The translations under genes were made by a program, and so were the position numbers. Shown here piece after piece: positions 36,917-45,004 of a stretch of 64,000 nucleotides of DNA; position 1 is the first letter of the stretch, and each line of letters opens with the position of its first letter. Where the stretch lies: NCBI RefSeq assembly GCF_015752315.1, contig NZ_JADOVJ010000001.1, positions 1 to 64,000 on the forward strand, read 5' to 3'. This stretch comes from Nocardioides luteus. GTDB taxonomy: Bacteria; Actinomycetota; Actinomycetes; Propionibacteriales; Nocardioidaceae. The notes under the pieces were generated by a model that worked only from the letters and a program-made list of their open reading frames with translations, did not search any database and was not told where the DNA came from.

Positions 36917-36951
36917 ATTCTTGCATTGAGTGCAAGTTGCAGTCAATGCAA
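36917..36951 (-). promoter_or_regulatory. TetR promoter with two tandem palindromic operators
   Basis: TTGCA-TTGAG-TGCAA (36921-36935) and TTGCA-GTCAA-TGCAA (36937-36951) are two TTGCA-N5-TGCAA palindromes one base apart; the whole block is also a dyad. They cover the -35, spacer and -10 of the TetR promoter. This is a classical layout for cooperative binding of two dimers and autorepression. Confidence 0.78.
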
Positions 36952-36979
36952 GAAAGGTGTGCTGGGGGTTACACCGAGA

Positions 36980-37468
36980 TCAGACTCCGGCGGCCGCCTG
37001 GTGGAGCGCGTGGATCTCCTCGACCAGCTCGGGGACGGGCCCGATGACCTCGACAGCCGGCGCGACCTCCTGGATCGGCAGCGCCCGCACCGGCGACTCG
37101 CCCGCGCCCCAGCCGGCCCGCCACTGCGTCAGCTGCTCGGAGGACGCGATGTAGACGATCCGCCCGACCCCGGACCAGCCGTGCGCCGCCGAGCACATCG
37201 GGCAGTGCTCTCCGGAGGTGTAGACCGTCGCTCCGGCCCGGGTCGCCGGGTCGAGCTGGACCGCGGCCCAGCGGGCGAGCTCGATCTCGGGGTGCGCGGT
37301 CGGGTCGCCGGTCGTGTGCTCGCGGTTGCGGCCCTCCTGGAGCGCGTTGCCGGCGCTGTCGGCCAGGACGGACCCGAACGGCCCGTCGCCGTCCGCCAGC
37401 GCCTCCGCCGCGAGCTCGAGGCAACGTCGCAGGTGGGTCATGTCGGTCGGGGTGAGTTCGGTGGTCAC
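36980..37468 (-). CDS. Cytidine/guanine deaminase-like zinc enzyme
   Basis: A 162-residue CDA-superfamily deaminase with the zinc signatures TAHPEIELAR (H-P-E) and SGEHCPMCSAAH (C-x2-C). The sequence GPFGSVLAD and the length fit the guanine deaminase/tRNA-adenosine-deaminase-like branch. It probably acts on a free nucleobase or nucleoside. An internal start at MTHLRR (37438) is also possible. It is a separate gene upstream of the TetR promoter. Confidence 0.82.
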   Translation of the reverse strand: MTTELTPTDMTHLRRCLELAAEALADGDGPFGSVLADSAGNALQEGRNREHTTGDPTAHPEIELARWAAVQLDPATRAGATVYTSGEHCPMCSAAHGWSGVGRIVYIASSEQLTQWRAGWGAGESPVRALPIQEVAPAVEVIGPVPELVEEIHALHQAAAGV

Positions 37469-37518
37469 CGCCCCAGTCTGCGGCCCGGCGCTGCGTACGT
37501 CCCCTTATTTCGGGACGG

Positions 37519-38106
37519 TCAGCCGGCCTCGATCACGGCGCAGGCGATCCGGTCACCGGCGTCACCGGTCTTGGTGGTGTCCTCGTCGGGACCCTCGGGG
37601 GCGTAGCGCTCCGGGACGTTGGCGTAGTTGTCGCGGCCCGCGTGGATCATCACCGCGCTGCCGTCCGCGTCCCGGAGGTCGTCGAGGGTGAAGGGTCCGG
37701 TGAACTCCAGGCTGGCGGTGCCGTCCTCGGTCACGAGGAGCGCCGGCAGGTCGCCGAGATGCTCGCCGTGGGCGCTGTCGTCGGGGTTGAGGTGGCCGCC
37801 CGCGGAGAGGAAGTCGCCGGTCTTCGACGGGTCGTCGGGAGCCGCGCTGTCGGCCTCGCACTTGCCGGTCGTGTGCACGTGGAAGCCGTGGTAGCCGGCC
37901 GACAGACCGCTCACCCGGACGCTGATCTGGGTGGCCCCGTCGTCCTCCTCGATCTCGACCGTCCCGACCTTCTTCCCGTCGGGGCCGGCGAGCTCGGCAC
38001 TCACCTCGTTGCGGTCTCCCGGGTCGGGGTCTGCGTCCTCCCCGCAGGCAGCGAGAGTCAGCAGACCACAGGCAGCGAGCACGGCAGCGGTTGCACGGCG
38101 GGACAT
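37519..38106 (-). CDS. sodC: Cu/Zn superoxide dismutase lipoprotein
   Basis: A 195-residue exported lipoprotein (lipobox LTLAACG, Cys21). Metal ligands appear in GYHGFHVHTTGKC and SAGGHLNPDDSAHGEHLGDLP, with VMIHAGRDN providing a later His. The disulphide Cys is in GKC, with a partner in RIACAVI. It removes superoxide outside the membrane. A long dyad lies 24 bp upstream of its start. Confidence 0.92.
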   Translation of the reverse strand: MSRRATAAVLAACGLLTLAACGEDADPDPGDRNEVSAELAGPDGKKVGTVEIEEDDGATQISVRVSGLSAGYHGFHVHTTGKCEADSAAPDDPSKTGDFLSAGGHLNPDDSAHGEHLGDLPALLVTEDGTASLEFTGPFTLDDLRDADGSAVMIHAGRDNYANVPERYAPEGPDEDTTKTGDAGDRIACAVIEAG

Positions 38107-38129
38107 GGGACACCTCCACGAGAACGGAA

Positions 38130-38169
38130 TCCGGTCACCCCCACCGTACGTCGAAGGGAGGTGACCGGA
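38130..38169 (-). promoter_or_regulatory. Long dyad upstream of sodC
   Basis: TCCGGTCACC (38130-38139) and GGTGACCGGA (38160-38169) are perfect complements around a 20-base spacer. The element lies between the sodC start (38106) and the end of the lipoprotein gene (38179). It could be a sodC operator or a terminator-like structure; unlike a typical terminator it lies upstream of sodC and after no same-strand gene end. Confidence 0.5.
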
Positions 38170-38178
38170 GCGCAGGGA

Positions 38179-38859
38179 TCAGCAGCCGTCGCGGAGGAGG
38201 CCGGGCTGGCGGCCGACGGAGACCTCGATGAACTCGATCTTCGAGTCTCGGGAGTCGCCGGTGAGGAGGAAGCCGATCCAGCGGTCGCCGTCCTGGACGA
38301 CCCAGGTCGTCTGGCCGTAGTCGTTGGTCTTCTGGGTGCCCGTCCCGTAGGTGTCCTTGAGGACCATGAGCGTGTCGCCGATGGTGATGCCCCGGGCGGT
38401 CTCGAGGACGGGCTTGCTCATCCCGAAGGAGCCGATGTTGCCCTGCTGGTCGTGGATGACGTCGATGCCGTCGCCGAGCTGGTCGGCCCACCGCCAGTGC
38501 TTCCCCTCGCAGACGGCCTCGCGCTTGGTGTCGCGGGTCATCCAGCCCTGATCGACCAGGGTGCGTACGTTGCCCTCGGCCTTGATCTTCCCGAAGGCCC
38601 CGGGCGCCAGCGGGCCGCCCCAGTCGAGCTTCGGCGTCGGCTCGGCCGACGGGGTCGCGGAGACCGGCACCTCCGACGGAGCCGGGGTGGGAGTCGCGGA
38701 CGGCTCGGAGGACGGAGCCGAGGACGGCGCCGAGGACGGCACGGGCGAGGGCGATCCGGCAGTCGGGGCGGCGTCGCTCCCGCACCCGGCCAGGCCGAGC
38801 AGCCCGACCACGGCGGTCGCCGCGAGCGCGGCACGGAGCGGGAGGCGGGATGTGGTCAT
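38179..38859 (-). CDS. Lipoprotein with Ser/Pro-rich linker, function unknown
   Basis: A 226-residue exported lipoprotein: lipobox LLGLAGC near residue 26, then a low-complexity Ser/Pro/Ala/Thr segment (about 30-75) likely to span the cell wall, then a compact domain with two Cys (EAVCEGKHW and the C-terminal DGC). The start MTTSRLP at 38859 is preferred over an upstream ATG at 38919, which overlaps a terminator. I do not recognise the domain. Confidence 0.7.
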   Translation of the reverse strand: MTTSRLPLRAALAATAVVGLLGLAGCGSDAAPTAGSPSPVPSSAPSSAPSSEPSATPTPAPSEVPVSATPSAEPTPKLDWGGPLAPGAFGKIKAEGNVRTLVDQGWMTRDTKREAVCEGKHWRWADQLGDGIDVIHDQQGNIGSFGMSKPVLETARGITIGDTLMVLKDTYGTGTQKTNDYGQTTWVVQDGDRWIGFLLTGDSRDSKIEFIEVSVGRQPGLLRDGC

Positions 38860-38919
38860 GGGTGGCTCCTCGTCGGTCGTACGCCCCGAGTGGGCGTTCT
38901 GCCGATCCAGACGGTTCAC

Positions 38920-38949
38920 GGCCCGTCCCGGTTGCAGCCGGGACGGGCC
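38920..38949 (-). terminator. Terminator of the vanillate operon
   Basis: GGCCCGTCCCGG-TTGCAG-CCGGGACGGGCC, a perfect 12-bp stem with six-base loop, lies 12 bp after the stop of the aromatic transporter gene on the minus strand. Confidence 0.8.
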
Positions 38950-38961
38950 GATTCCGTCCGC

Positions 38962-40299
38962 CTACGCGGAGGCCACCTCCGGGACCGGCCGAGCAGCCCG
39001 GCCGGTCCGCAGGAAGAGCAGCGCGACGGCGGAGAGGGCGACCACGACGGCGGCGCCGACGTACAGGTTGACCGGCGTCCACGAGGCGTCGAGCAGGCGC
39101 CCGGCGAGCATCGGCGACAGGATGGCCCCGATGCGGCCGATGCCGATCGCCCAGCCCATACCCGTGCTGCGGATCTCGGTGCCGTAGATGGCCGGGGTGA
39201 TCGTGTAGAGGCCGGCGATGCAGCCGTTGATGAGCGCGCCGACGACGACGCCGATGACCAGCGCGACCGTGAGCAGTGCCGTGCTGGTGATGAACACGAC
39301 CATCGTCAGCGCCGACAGCACGGTGAAGCCGATCAGCACGACGCGGCTGTCCAGCCGGGAGGCGACGAGGCCGTAGAGCACCGAACCGGCGGTGCCGCCC
39401 AGGGCCAGCATCATGCCGGCGGTGACCGCGTCGGCCTCCGACATCCCCGAGGTCACCAGCAGCTGCGGGGTCCAGCTGTTGACGAAGTAGAAGCCGAACA
39501 TCGTCGCCAGGAAGGCCACCCAGACGAGCAGGGTCGAGCGGCGCAGGTCCGCACCGAGGAGTACGCCGGGGTTGCCGCTGCGACGCCGAGCGGCCGGGCG
39601 AGGAGCGGATTCCAGGACGTCCGAGGTGACCGCGGGCTGCCCGAGCCGCCCGAGGATCCGGTTGACCCGCTCCAGCGCCTGCCGCGGCCGGCGCTGGACC
39701 AGGAAGTCCACCGACTCGGGCAGCAGCACGACCAGCAGCACCAGCGCGATCCCGGTCGCGACACCGCCGGCGACGAAGACGCTGCGCCAGCCGAGGTCGG
39801 CGAGCATGCCGCGCGCGGCCACGCCGCCGAGGGTGGCGCCGATGCCGTAGCCCGCCGTGTAGAGGCCGATCGCCAGGCCGCGCCAGCGCGCCGAGGCGTA
39901 CTCGCTCGCGATCACGTTGGTGCTGGCCAGGATGCCGCCCACGCCCAGACCGGTGACGACCCGGGCGAGGCCGAGCAGGAGAGCGGACGGGGAGGCGGCG
40001 GAGAGCAGCATCCCGGCGGTCGCCAGGCCGACGCTGATCAGGATCAGCGGCCGGCGGCCGATGACGTCGGCGACCGGGGCCAGCGCCAGCGAGCCGACCG
40101 CCATGCCGACCAGCCCGGCGCTCAGCAGCACGCCGAGCTCCGAGCCGCTCAGCGCGAACTCCTCGGTCAGCGAGGAGGCGGTGAAGGCCATCGCCATCAC
40201 GTCGAATCCGTCCAGACAGTTCAGCAGGACGCAGAGCGCGACGACCATCCACTGGTAGGGAGTCATCGCAGCGGCGTCGATGCGCGCACGAAGGTTCAT
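38962..40299 (-). CDS. vanK: Aromatic acid:H+ symporter (AAHS family MFS), probable vanillate transporter VanK
   Basis: A 445-residue 12-span MFS protein with the AAHS motif LNCLDGFDVMAMAF in TM1 and VADVIGRRP in loop 2-3. AAHS carriers import vanillate, protocatechuate, benzoate and relatives. It follows vanA and vanB on the same strand (25 bp after vanB), the same order as the vanABK operon of Corynebacterium glutamicum, which supports vanillate uptake. A strong terminator follows. Confidence 0.85.
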   Translation of the reverse strand: MNLRARIDAAAMTPYQWMVVALCVLLNCLDGFDVMAMAFTASSLTEEFALSGSELGVLLSAGLVGMAVGSLALAPVADVIGRRPLILISVGLATAGMLLSAASPSALLLGLARVVTGLGVGGILASTNVIASEYASARWRGLAIGLYTAGYGIGATLGGVAARGMLADLGWRSVFVAGGVATGIALVLLVVLLPESVDFLVQRRPRQALERVNRILGRLGQPAVTSDVLESAPRPAARRRSGNPGVLLGADLRRSTLLVWVAFLATMFGFYFVNSWTPQLLVTSGMSEADAVTAGMMLALGGTAGSVLYGLVASRLDSRVVLIGFTVLSALTMVVFITSTALLTVALVIGVVVGALINGCIAGLYTITPAIYGTEIRSTGMGWAIGIGRIGAILSPMLAGRLLDASWTPVNLYVGAAVVVALSAVALLFLRTGRAARPVPEVASA

Positions 40300-40324
40300 C
40301 TCGGGTCTCTTTCGGGGTGGGGGT

Positions 40325-41341
40325 TCACGGAAGATGCAGGGTCACGGCCGCCAGCTCGGCGGCATCCGCGTCGGCGGAGTCGCCGCGGGCGGCGCGGGCG
40401 ACGCAGAGGCACAAGGACGCGTACGTCTCCTTCTGCTGCTGGCTCAGGAAGACGTCGCGGTGGTCGATCCGGCCGCTGACGTCGAGCACCTTGACCTGGC
40501 AGATCCCGCACTCGCCCTTGCGGCAGTCCCACATCACGTCGACACCGGCGTCCTCGAGCGCGTCGAGCATCGAGCTGTCCTTGCCGACGCGGACGGAGCG
40601 GTCGAGCTGGGGGAGGTGCACGACGAAGTCCTCCGCCGCCCAGGCGCCGCTGCTGCCGAACGTCTCGAAGCGCAGGTTCGGCTCCGGCAGCTCGTGGGCC
40701 GCCCAGGCGCGACGGATCGCGTCCATCAGCCGGATCGGTCCGCACATGTACATCTCGGTCCGCGTCGCGGCCGGGGAGCCGGCGATCTCGCCGACCAGCG
40801 CCTCCACGTCGAGGCGTACGTCCTCGTCGTCGACGAACACCCGGACCCGGTCGCCGTGGGTGTCGGCGAGCTCGTCGAGGTAGGCCATGACGGCACGCCG
40901 CCGCCCGGCCAGGACGAGCGTGTAGTCGGCGCCGCGTCGGCGGAGGGTGTCGGCCATCGCCACCAGCGCGGTGACGCCGATGCCGCCCGCGACCAGTACG
41001 TAGCGGTCGGCGCCGACCCCGAGCGGGAAGCTCTGGACCGGCCCGGTCATCTCGACCACGTCGCCCGCCTCGAGGCCGTGCATGTGGCGCGACCCGCCGC
41101 GAGATGACGGGGCCAGCTGGACGCCGAGGGTGAGCCGGCGGCCGCCGTCCTCGGAGCGGACGACCGAGTAGGACCGCTTCCGGACGTGCCCTGCGAGGTC
41201 GAGCCGGAGGTCGACGTGGGTGCCGGGGGCGGCGTGGACGGGGCGGTCGGGGGCGAGCACGATGCGGCGTACGCCTTCGGCGAGGTCGGACGTCTCGACC
41301 ACACGGCCCTGCTGCCACCAGGTCTGGGTGTTCACTGCCAT
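40325..41341 (-). CDS. vanB: Vanillate O-demethylase reductase subunit (VanB)
   Basis: A 338-residue class IA oxygenase reductase: flavin domain with KRSYSVVRS (about 55-63), NAD domain starting YVLVAGGIGVTA (about 109), and a C-terminal plant-type [2Fe-2S] ferredoxin domain with the cysteine pattern CRKGECGICQ...CLC. Electrons pass from NADH through FMN and the cluster to VanA. It begins 10 bp after the vanA stop. Confidence 0.92.
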   Translation of the reverse strand: MAVNTQTWWQQGRVVETSDLAEGVRRIVLAPDRPVHAAPGTHVDLRLDLAGHVRKRSYSVVRSEDGGRRLTLGVQLAPSSRGGSRHMHGLEAGDVVEMTGPVQSFPLGVGADRYVLVAGGIGVTALVAMADTLRRRGADYTLVLAGRRRAVMAYLDELADTHGDRVRVFVDDEDVRLDVEALVGEIAGSPAATRTEMYMCGPIRLMDAIRRAWAAHELPEPNLRFETFGSSGAWAAEDFVVHLPQLDRSVRVGKDSSMLDALEDAGVDVMWDCRKGECGICQVKVLDVSGRIDHRDVFLSQQQKETYASLCLCVARAARGDSADADAAELAAVTLHLP

Positions 41342-41351
41342 GGTGGCGGCC

Positions 41352-42455
41352 TCACTTCGCAGCCGCGGCGGCGGGGAGACCCTCCGCCTGCAGCATGCGG
41401 TCCAGGATCCGGCGCACCCACATGCCGCCGGCGTCGATGTTGAGGCTGTAGAACTCGTGGTCCGGGTTGGCGTCGATCGCCCGCTGCTGGGCGGCGAGCA
41501 TCTCCTCGTCCTCGCCGAAGACGCCGTGGACGCCTTGGCGCAGCTGGGTCGTGATGGTCTGGCTCTCCAGGCGGTAGTTGCGCATGAAGGCCCAGAAGTA
41601 GTGCGACGTCCGCGCGGTCTCCGGGGTGATCGTGTTCATCACGAAGCCGTTCACGCCCTGGCTGCGGTCGCCCTCGGGGGCGCCGGTGCCGGCCTTGGCG
41701 ACGCCGACGTCGATGCAGATGGTCGAGGGGGCCTCGAAGTGGATGATCTGCCAGCGGTCGACCTTCCCGGTGAAGCCGGGGAACTTGTCGCGCATGTTCT
41801 TCAGCCAGAACGGGGGCGCGTCGATGTCGCGCATCCAGCGGGTCACGGTGACGTGGCGGTCGTCGTGGCTCACCTCGAACTCGGCCTCGGAGAGCTCGTC
41901 CTGCCCGATGCTCGAGCTGTGCACGAATTCCTCGTGGGTGAGGTCCATCAGGTTGTCGAGCACCAGCTGGTAGTTGCAGGGCGCGTAGATCGTCTCGCCG
42001 TCGCCGGCCCAGTCCGGTGAGTCCATCTGGTGCATGTCGGGCACGGTGGCGGGGTCGGCGAGGTCGGGGTCGCCCACCCAGACCCACACGTAGCGGTAGC
42101 GCTCGACGACCGGGTAGGACGGGACGATCGCGCTCGGGTTGATCGTCTCCTGCGCGGGCATGCTCGTGCAGCGGCCGGCGGAGTTGTAGCGCAGCCCGTG
42201 GTAGGGGCACTGGATCTCGTCGCCGAGCACCTTGCCCTTCGAGAGCGGTGCCAGCCGGTGCCAGCAGGCGTCGGCCAGCGCGACCGCGCGGCCGTCGCTG
42301 TTGCGCCACAGCGCCAGCGGCACGCCGGCGATGGTGCGGGCGAGCGGCTGCTTCGCGGTCACCTCGTGGTCCCACGCGGCGACGTACCAGGCGTTGCGGG
42401 GGAAGTTGAAGATCTTGCTGGCCGCGGTGATCGGCGGGGAATCCAGGATGGTCAT
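41352..42455 (-). CDS. vanA: Vanillate O-demethylase oxygenase subunit (VanA)
   Basis: A 367-residue Rieske non-haem iron oxygenase. Rieske ligands: Cys64, His66 (ACWHRLAP) and Cys83, His86 (QCPYHGLRY). The mononuclear iron region is LVLDNLMDLTHEEFVH, with Asp and two His. It converts vanillate to protocatechuate and formaldehyde. Family, operon order and the divergent PadR gene all point to vanillate, though another methoxy-aromatic acid is possible. Ribosome site GGGAG six bases before the ATG. Confidence 0.92.
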   Translation of the reverse strand: MTILDSPPITAASKIFNFPRNAWYVAAWDHEVTAKQPLARTIAGVPLALWRNSDGRAVALADACWHRLAPLSKGKVLGDEIQCPYHGLRYNSAGRCTSMPAQETINPSAIVPSYPVVERYRYVWVWVGDPDLADPATVPDMHQMDSPDWAGDGETIYAPCNYQLVLDNLMDLTHEEFVHSSSIGQDELSEAEFEVSHDDRHVTVTRWMRDIDAPPFWLKNMRDKFPGFTGKVDRWQIIHFEAPSTICIDVGVAKAGTGAPEGDRSQGVNGFVMNTITPETARTSHYFWAFMRNYRLESQTITTQLRQGVHGVFGEDEEMLAAQQRAIDANPDHEFYSLNIDAGGMWVRRILDRMLQAEGLPAAAAAK

Positions 42456-42465
42456 GGGGAACTCC

Positions 42466-42522
42466 CTATGGAGATAGGTGTTGTGCTCGTCACAAACTAC
42501 CTATCTCTATAGTTAGTGGCAA
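42466..42522 (-). promoter_or_regulatory. vanA promoter with nested palindromic VanR operator
   Basis: On the minus strand, -35 TTGCCA (42522-42517) and -10 TAGTTT (42499-42494) are separated by exactly 17 bp. CTATGGAGATAGGT (42466-42479) and ACCTATCTCTATAG (42499-42512) are inverted copies with 13 of 14 bases paired. Between them, TTGTG-CTCGT-CACAA (42481-42495) forms an inner dyad. One arm fills the -35/-10 spacer, so bound repressor would exclude RNA polymerase. Confidence 0.78.
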
Positions 42523-42571
42523 GGGGCAGGTACGCTCGCCGCACGGTCGCTGCGTGGAAGAGGGGGTCACG

Positions 42572-43168
42572 ATGTCGCTGAGATTCGCGCTGCTCGCGCT
42601 GCTCACCTCGCGCCCGATGACCGGCTACGACGTCTCCAAGCAGTTCAGCCAGTCGGTCGCCCACGTGTGGCACGCGCCCGACTCGCAGATCTATCCGGAG
42701 CTCAACCGGATGGAGCGCGACGGCCTGCTCGAGTCCGCGGTCGTGCCGTGGGGCAAGAAGGGCACCAAGAAGGAGTACGCCGTCACCGAGGCCGGGGTGC
42801 AGGCCTTCCGGGAGTGGATGGACGCGCCCATCGAGATCCGCCGGCAGCGCGAGCCCGCCTACCTCAAGGCGGCCTATCTGGAGTGGGCCGAGCCCGGCGC
42901 CGCGCGCGCCGAGCTGGAGCAGTTCCGCGACTACTGGACCGAGCACCTGGCGATGCTCGAGGCCACCCGCGCGACGCTGCTCGACCGCAGCCACCCCACG
43001 CTGGCCCGGCGTCTGGAGCACTACGACAAGAGCCAGTGGGACCGGATCGTGCGCTACAAGGTCTTCGCCTACGACGGCCTGATCGACCAGGCGCGCGCCG
43101 CGATCGCCTGGGCCGAGCGTGGCCTCGTGCTCGTCGACGAGCTGGAAGGCTCCGCGGTCGAGTCCTAG
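42572..43168 (+). CDS. vanR: PadR family repressor, probable VanR
   Basis: A 198-residue PadR-type regulator: N-terminal winged helix (LRFALLALLTSRPMTGYDVSK ... SQIYPELNRMERDGLLES, about 3-60) and C-terminal helical dimerisation domain (Vir_act_alpha_C, about 90-180). It is divergent from vanA and shares the operator region. In C. glutamicum a PadR-like VanR represses vanABK and is released by vanillate; the same is inferred here. The start MSLRF is chosen over an upstream in-frame ATG at 42554. The stop overlaps the convergent histidine kinase gene. Confidence 0.86.
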   Translation: MSLRFALLALLTSRPMTGYDVSKQFSQSVAHVWHAPDSQIYPELNRMERDGLLESAVVPWGKKGTKKEYAVTEAGVQAFREWMDAPIEIRRQREPAYLKAAYLEWAEPGAARAELEQFRDYWTEHLAMLEATRATLLDRSHPTLARRLEHYDKSQWDRIVRYKVFAYDGLIDQARAAIAWAERGLVLVDELEGSAVES

Positions 43169-44316
43169 GCGGGCAGGCGTACGTGGAACCGGCAGCCGGT
43201 CGCGGCCGGAAGGTTCTCCACCCAGACCCTGCCGCGGTGCGCGTCGACGAGGCCCTTGACGATGGCGAGGCCGAACCCGGCGCCCTGGGCGCTGGTGCCG
43301 TCGGCGCCCTCTGGCGCGGCCGGGGTACGGGCGGAGCTGCCCTGCCAGCCGAGGTCGAAGACCCGCTCCATGTCGCCGGGATCCAGGCCGCCGCAGCCGT
43401 CGCTGACGCTGAGGTCGATGCTGCGTACGTCTCCGGGGGCCAGCTGGCAGCGCACCTCGACCGTGCCGTCGGCGGGGGTGTGGCGGATCGCGTTCATCAG
43501 CAGGTTGGAGACGACCCGGGACAGGCTGGCCGGGTCGGCGGTGATCTCGAGGCCGTCCTCGACCTGTCCGCCGAGCCGGACCCTGCGCTCCCGGGCCACC
43601 GGGTCGGCCCCGGCCAGCGCCTCGCTGACCAGGTCGCCGAGCAGGACCGGCTCGGGTGTCAGGGTGAGCGCCCCGGCCTGGATCCGGGAGAGCTCGAAGA
43701 GGTCGTCCACGAGCCGGGCCAGCCGCTCGACCTCGACGCGGATGCGCTGGTGATAGCGGTGCGGGTCGGCCGCGATCCCGTCCTCGAGCGCCTCGGCCAT
43801 CGCGCGCAGCCCGGCCAGCGGCGTACGCAGGTCGTGGGCGACCCAGGAGATCAGCTCGCGACGGGACTCCTCGAGCCGTGCCTCCCGGGCGCTCGCCTCC
43901 TCGAGCCGCCGCTGCGTCTCGGCGAGCTCGGCCGACAGCGACCGGAGCTCCCGTGGCCCCCTCTCGGAGGGCTGCTGATGTCCGCCGAGAGCCATCTGCC
44001 GGGCCTGCAGCTGGACGGCTCCTGACCAGCGGACCATCGCGGAGCCGATGACGAACCCGACCAGGATCGCCACGACCACGGCGATCGAGGTGACCACGGT
44101 GATGACCAGGAGGTCGTGGCCGGAGAGGAACATCAGCCAGGCGACGGCGAGCACGCCTCCGAAGACCGTCAGCACGGCCACCGTGGCGGCCAGGGTGAGC
44201 TGCCAGCGGATCGACCAGCGCCGCGTCAGCCAGGCGACGAGGAGCCCCAGCAGGCCGACGGCGAGACCGGCCCCCGCGGCGACGAGCGAGATCAGGACGG
44301 CATCGGCGAACTTCAT
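43165..44316 (-). CDS. Sensor histidine kinase
   Basis: A 383-residue membrane kinase. There are three hydrophobic segments near the N-terminus (about 5-35, 40-62, 68-95) with almost no external domain, then a HAMP-like linker, H-box ELISWVAHDLRTPLAGL, N-box LLMNAIRHTP, G1 DGCGGLDP and G2 GAGFGLAIVKGL. The lack of an external sensor suggests it detects a membrane or intramembrane cue. The start at 44316 overlaps the response regulator stop. Last gene of the seven-gene operon. Confidence 0.9.
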   Translation of the reverse strand: MKFADAVLISLVAAGAGLAVGLLGLLVAWLTRRWSIRWQLTLAATVAVLTVFGGVLAVAWLMFLSGHDLLVITVVTSIAVVVAILVGFVIGSAMVRWSGAVQLQARQMALGGHQQPSERGPRELRSLSAELAETQRRLEEASAREARLEESRRELISWVAHDLRTPLAGLRAMAEALEDGIAADPHRYHQRIRVEVERLARLVDDLFELSRIQAGALTLTPEPVLLGDLVSEALAGADPVARERRVRLGGQVEDGLEITADPASLSRVVSNLLMNAIRHTPADGTVEVRCQLAPGDVRSIDLSVSDGCGGLDPGDMERVFDLGWQGSSARTPAAPEGADGTSAQGAGFGLAIVKGLVDAHRGRVWVENLPAATGCRFHVRLPA

Positions 44317-44999
44317 GCACCCACCTCCGCGGGCTCCCAGCGGTAGCCGACGCCCCAGACCGTGACCAGCCGCTCCGGCCGGGTCGGGTCGGACTCGATC
44401 TTCTCCCGCAGCCGGCGTACGTGGACCGTGACCGTCGAGCGGTCGCCGATCGTCCACCCCCAGACGTGCTCGAGCAGGTCCTCCCGGGTGAAGGCCTTGC
44501 CGGGGTGGGCGATCAGGTAGCGGAGGAGGTCGAACTCGCGCGTGGTCAGCGCCAGCTCCGCTCCGCCGTTCGTGGCCACCCGACGGTCGGCGTCGACCAC
44601 GATGGAGCCGTCCGAGACCACGCCGCCCTCGCCGGAGTGGCCGGTGCGCTTGAGCACCGAGTCGACCCGGAGCACCAGCTCCCGCGGACTGAACGGCTTG
44701 CCGACGTAGTCGTCGGCTCCGAGCTCGAGCCCCATGATCCGGTCGGCCTCGCTGCCGAGCGCGGTGAGCATGATGATCGGCACCTCGCCGGCCTGCCGCA
44801 GACGCCGGCAGACCTCCAGCCCGTCGATGCCGGGCAGCATCAGGTCGAGGACGACGATGTCGGCGGGTCGCTCGCTCATCGCGCGTAGCGCCTGCTCGCC
44901 GTCGCCGGCCTCGACGACGTCGTGCGAGCCCGCGCGCAGGTAGGAGGCCAGCACCTCGCGTACGGTGAGGTCGTCGTCGACCACGAGCACACGTGCCAT
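44313..44999 (-). CDS. OmpR family response regulator
   Basis: A 228-residue regulator: receiver domain with acidic pocket VDDD (7-10), phospho-acceptor Asp in VVLDLML (about 52) and Lys in VGKPF (about 101), and a C-terminal winged helix (TTREFDLLRYLIAHPG ... STVTVHVRRLREKIE). The frame reaches 45257 upstream only as an antisense shadow. It is the partner of the kinase that follows and sits 5 bp after the membrane protein gene, so the pair probably controls this same operon. Confidence 0.93.
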   Translation of the reverse strand: MARVLVVDDDLTVREVLASYLRAGSHDVVEAGDGEQALRAMSERPADIVVLDLMLPGIDGLEVCRRLRQAGEVPIIMLTALGSEADRIMGLELGADDYVGKPFSPRELVLRVDSVLKRTGHSGEGGVVSDGSIVVDADRRVATNGGAELALTTREFDLLRYLIAHPGKAFTREDLLEHVWGWTIGDRSTVTVHVRRLREKIESDPTRPERLVTVWGVGYRWEPAEVGA

Positions 45000-45004
45000 C
45001 GGCC

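Noticed and set aside
37642..40479. 945-codon plus-strand frame
   Set aside because: It runs antisense through sodC, the lipoprotein and the transporter, and across a strong terminator. It is Arg/Gly/Asp-rich shadow coding.
42481..42495. TTGTG-CTCGT-CACAA as a second Crp site
   Set aside because: The spacing is shorter than TGTGA-N6-TCACA and the half-sites differ. It fits better as the inner part of the VanR operator.
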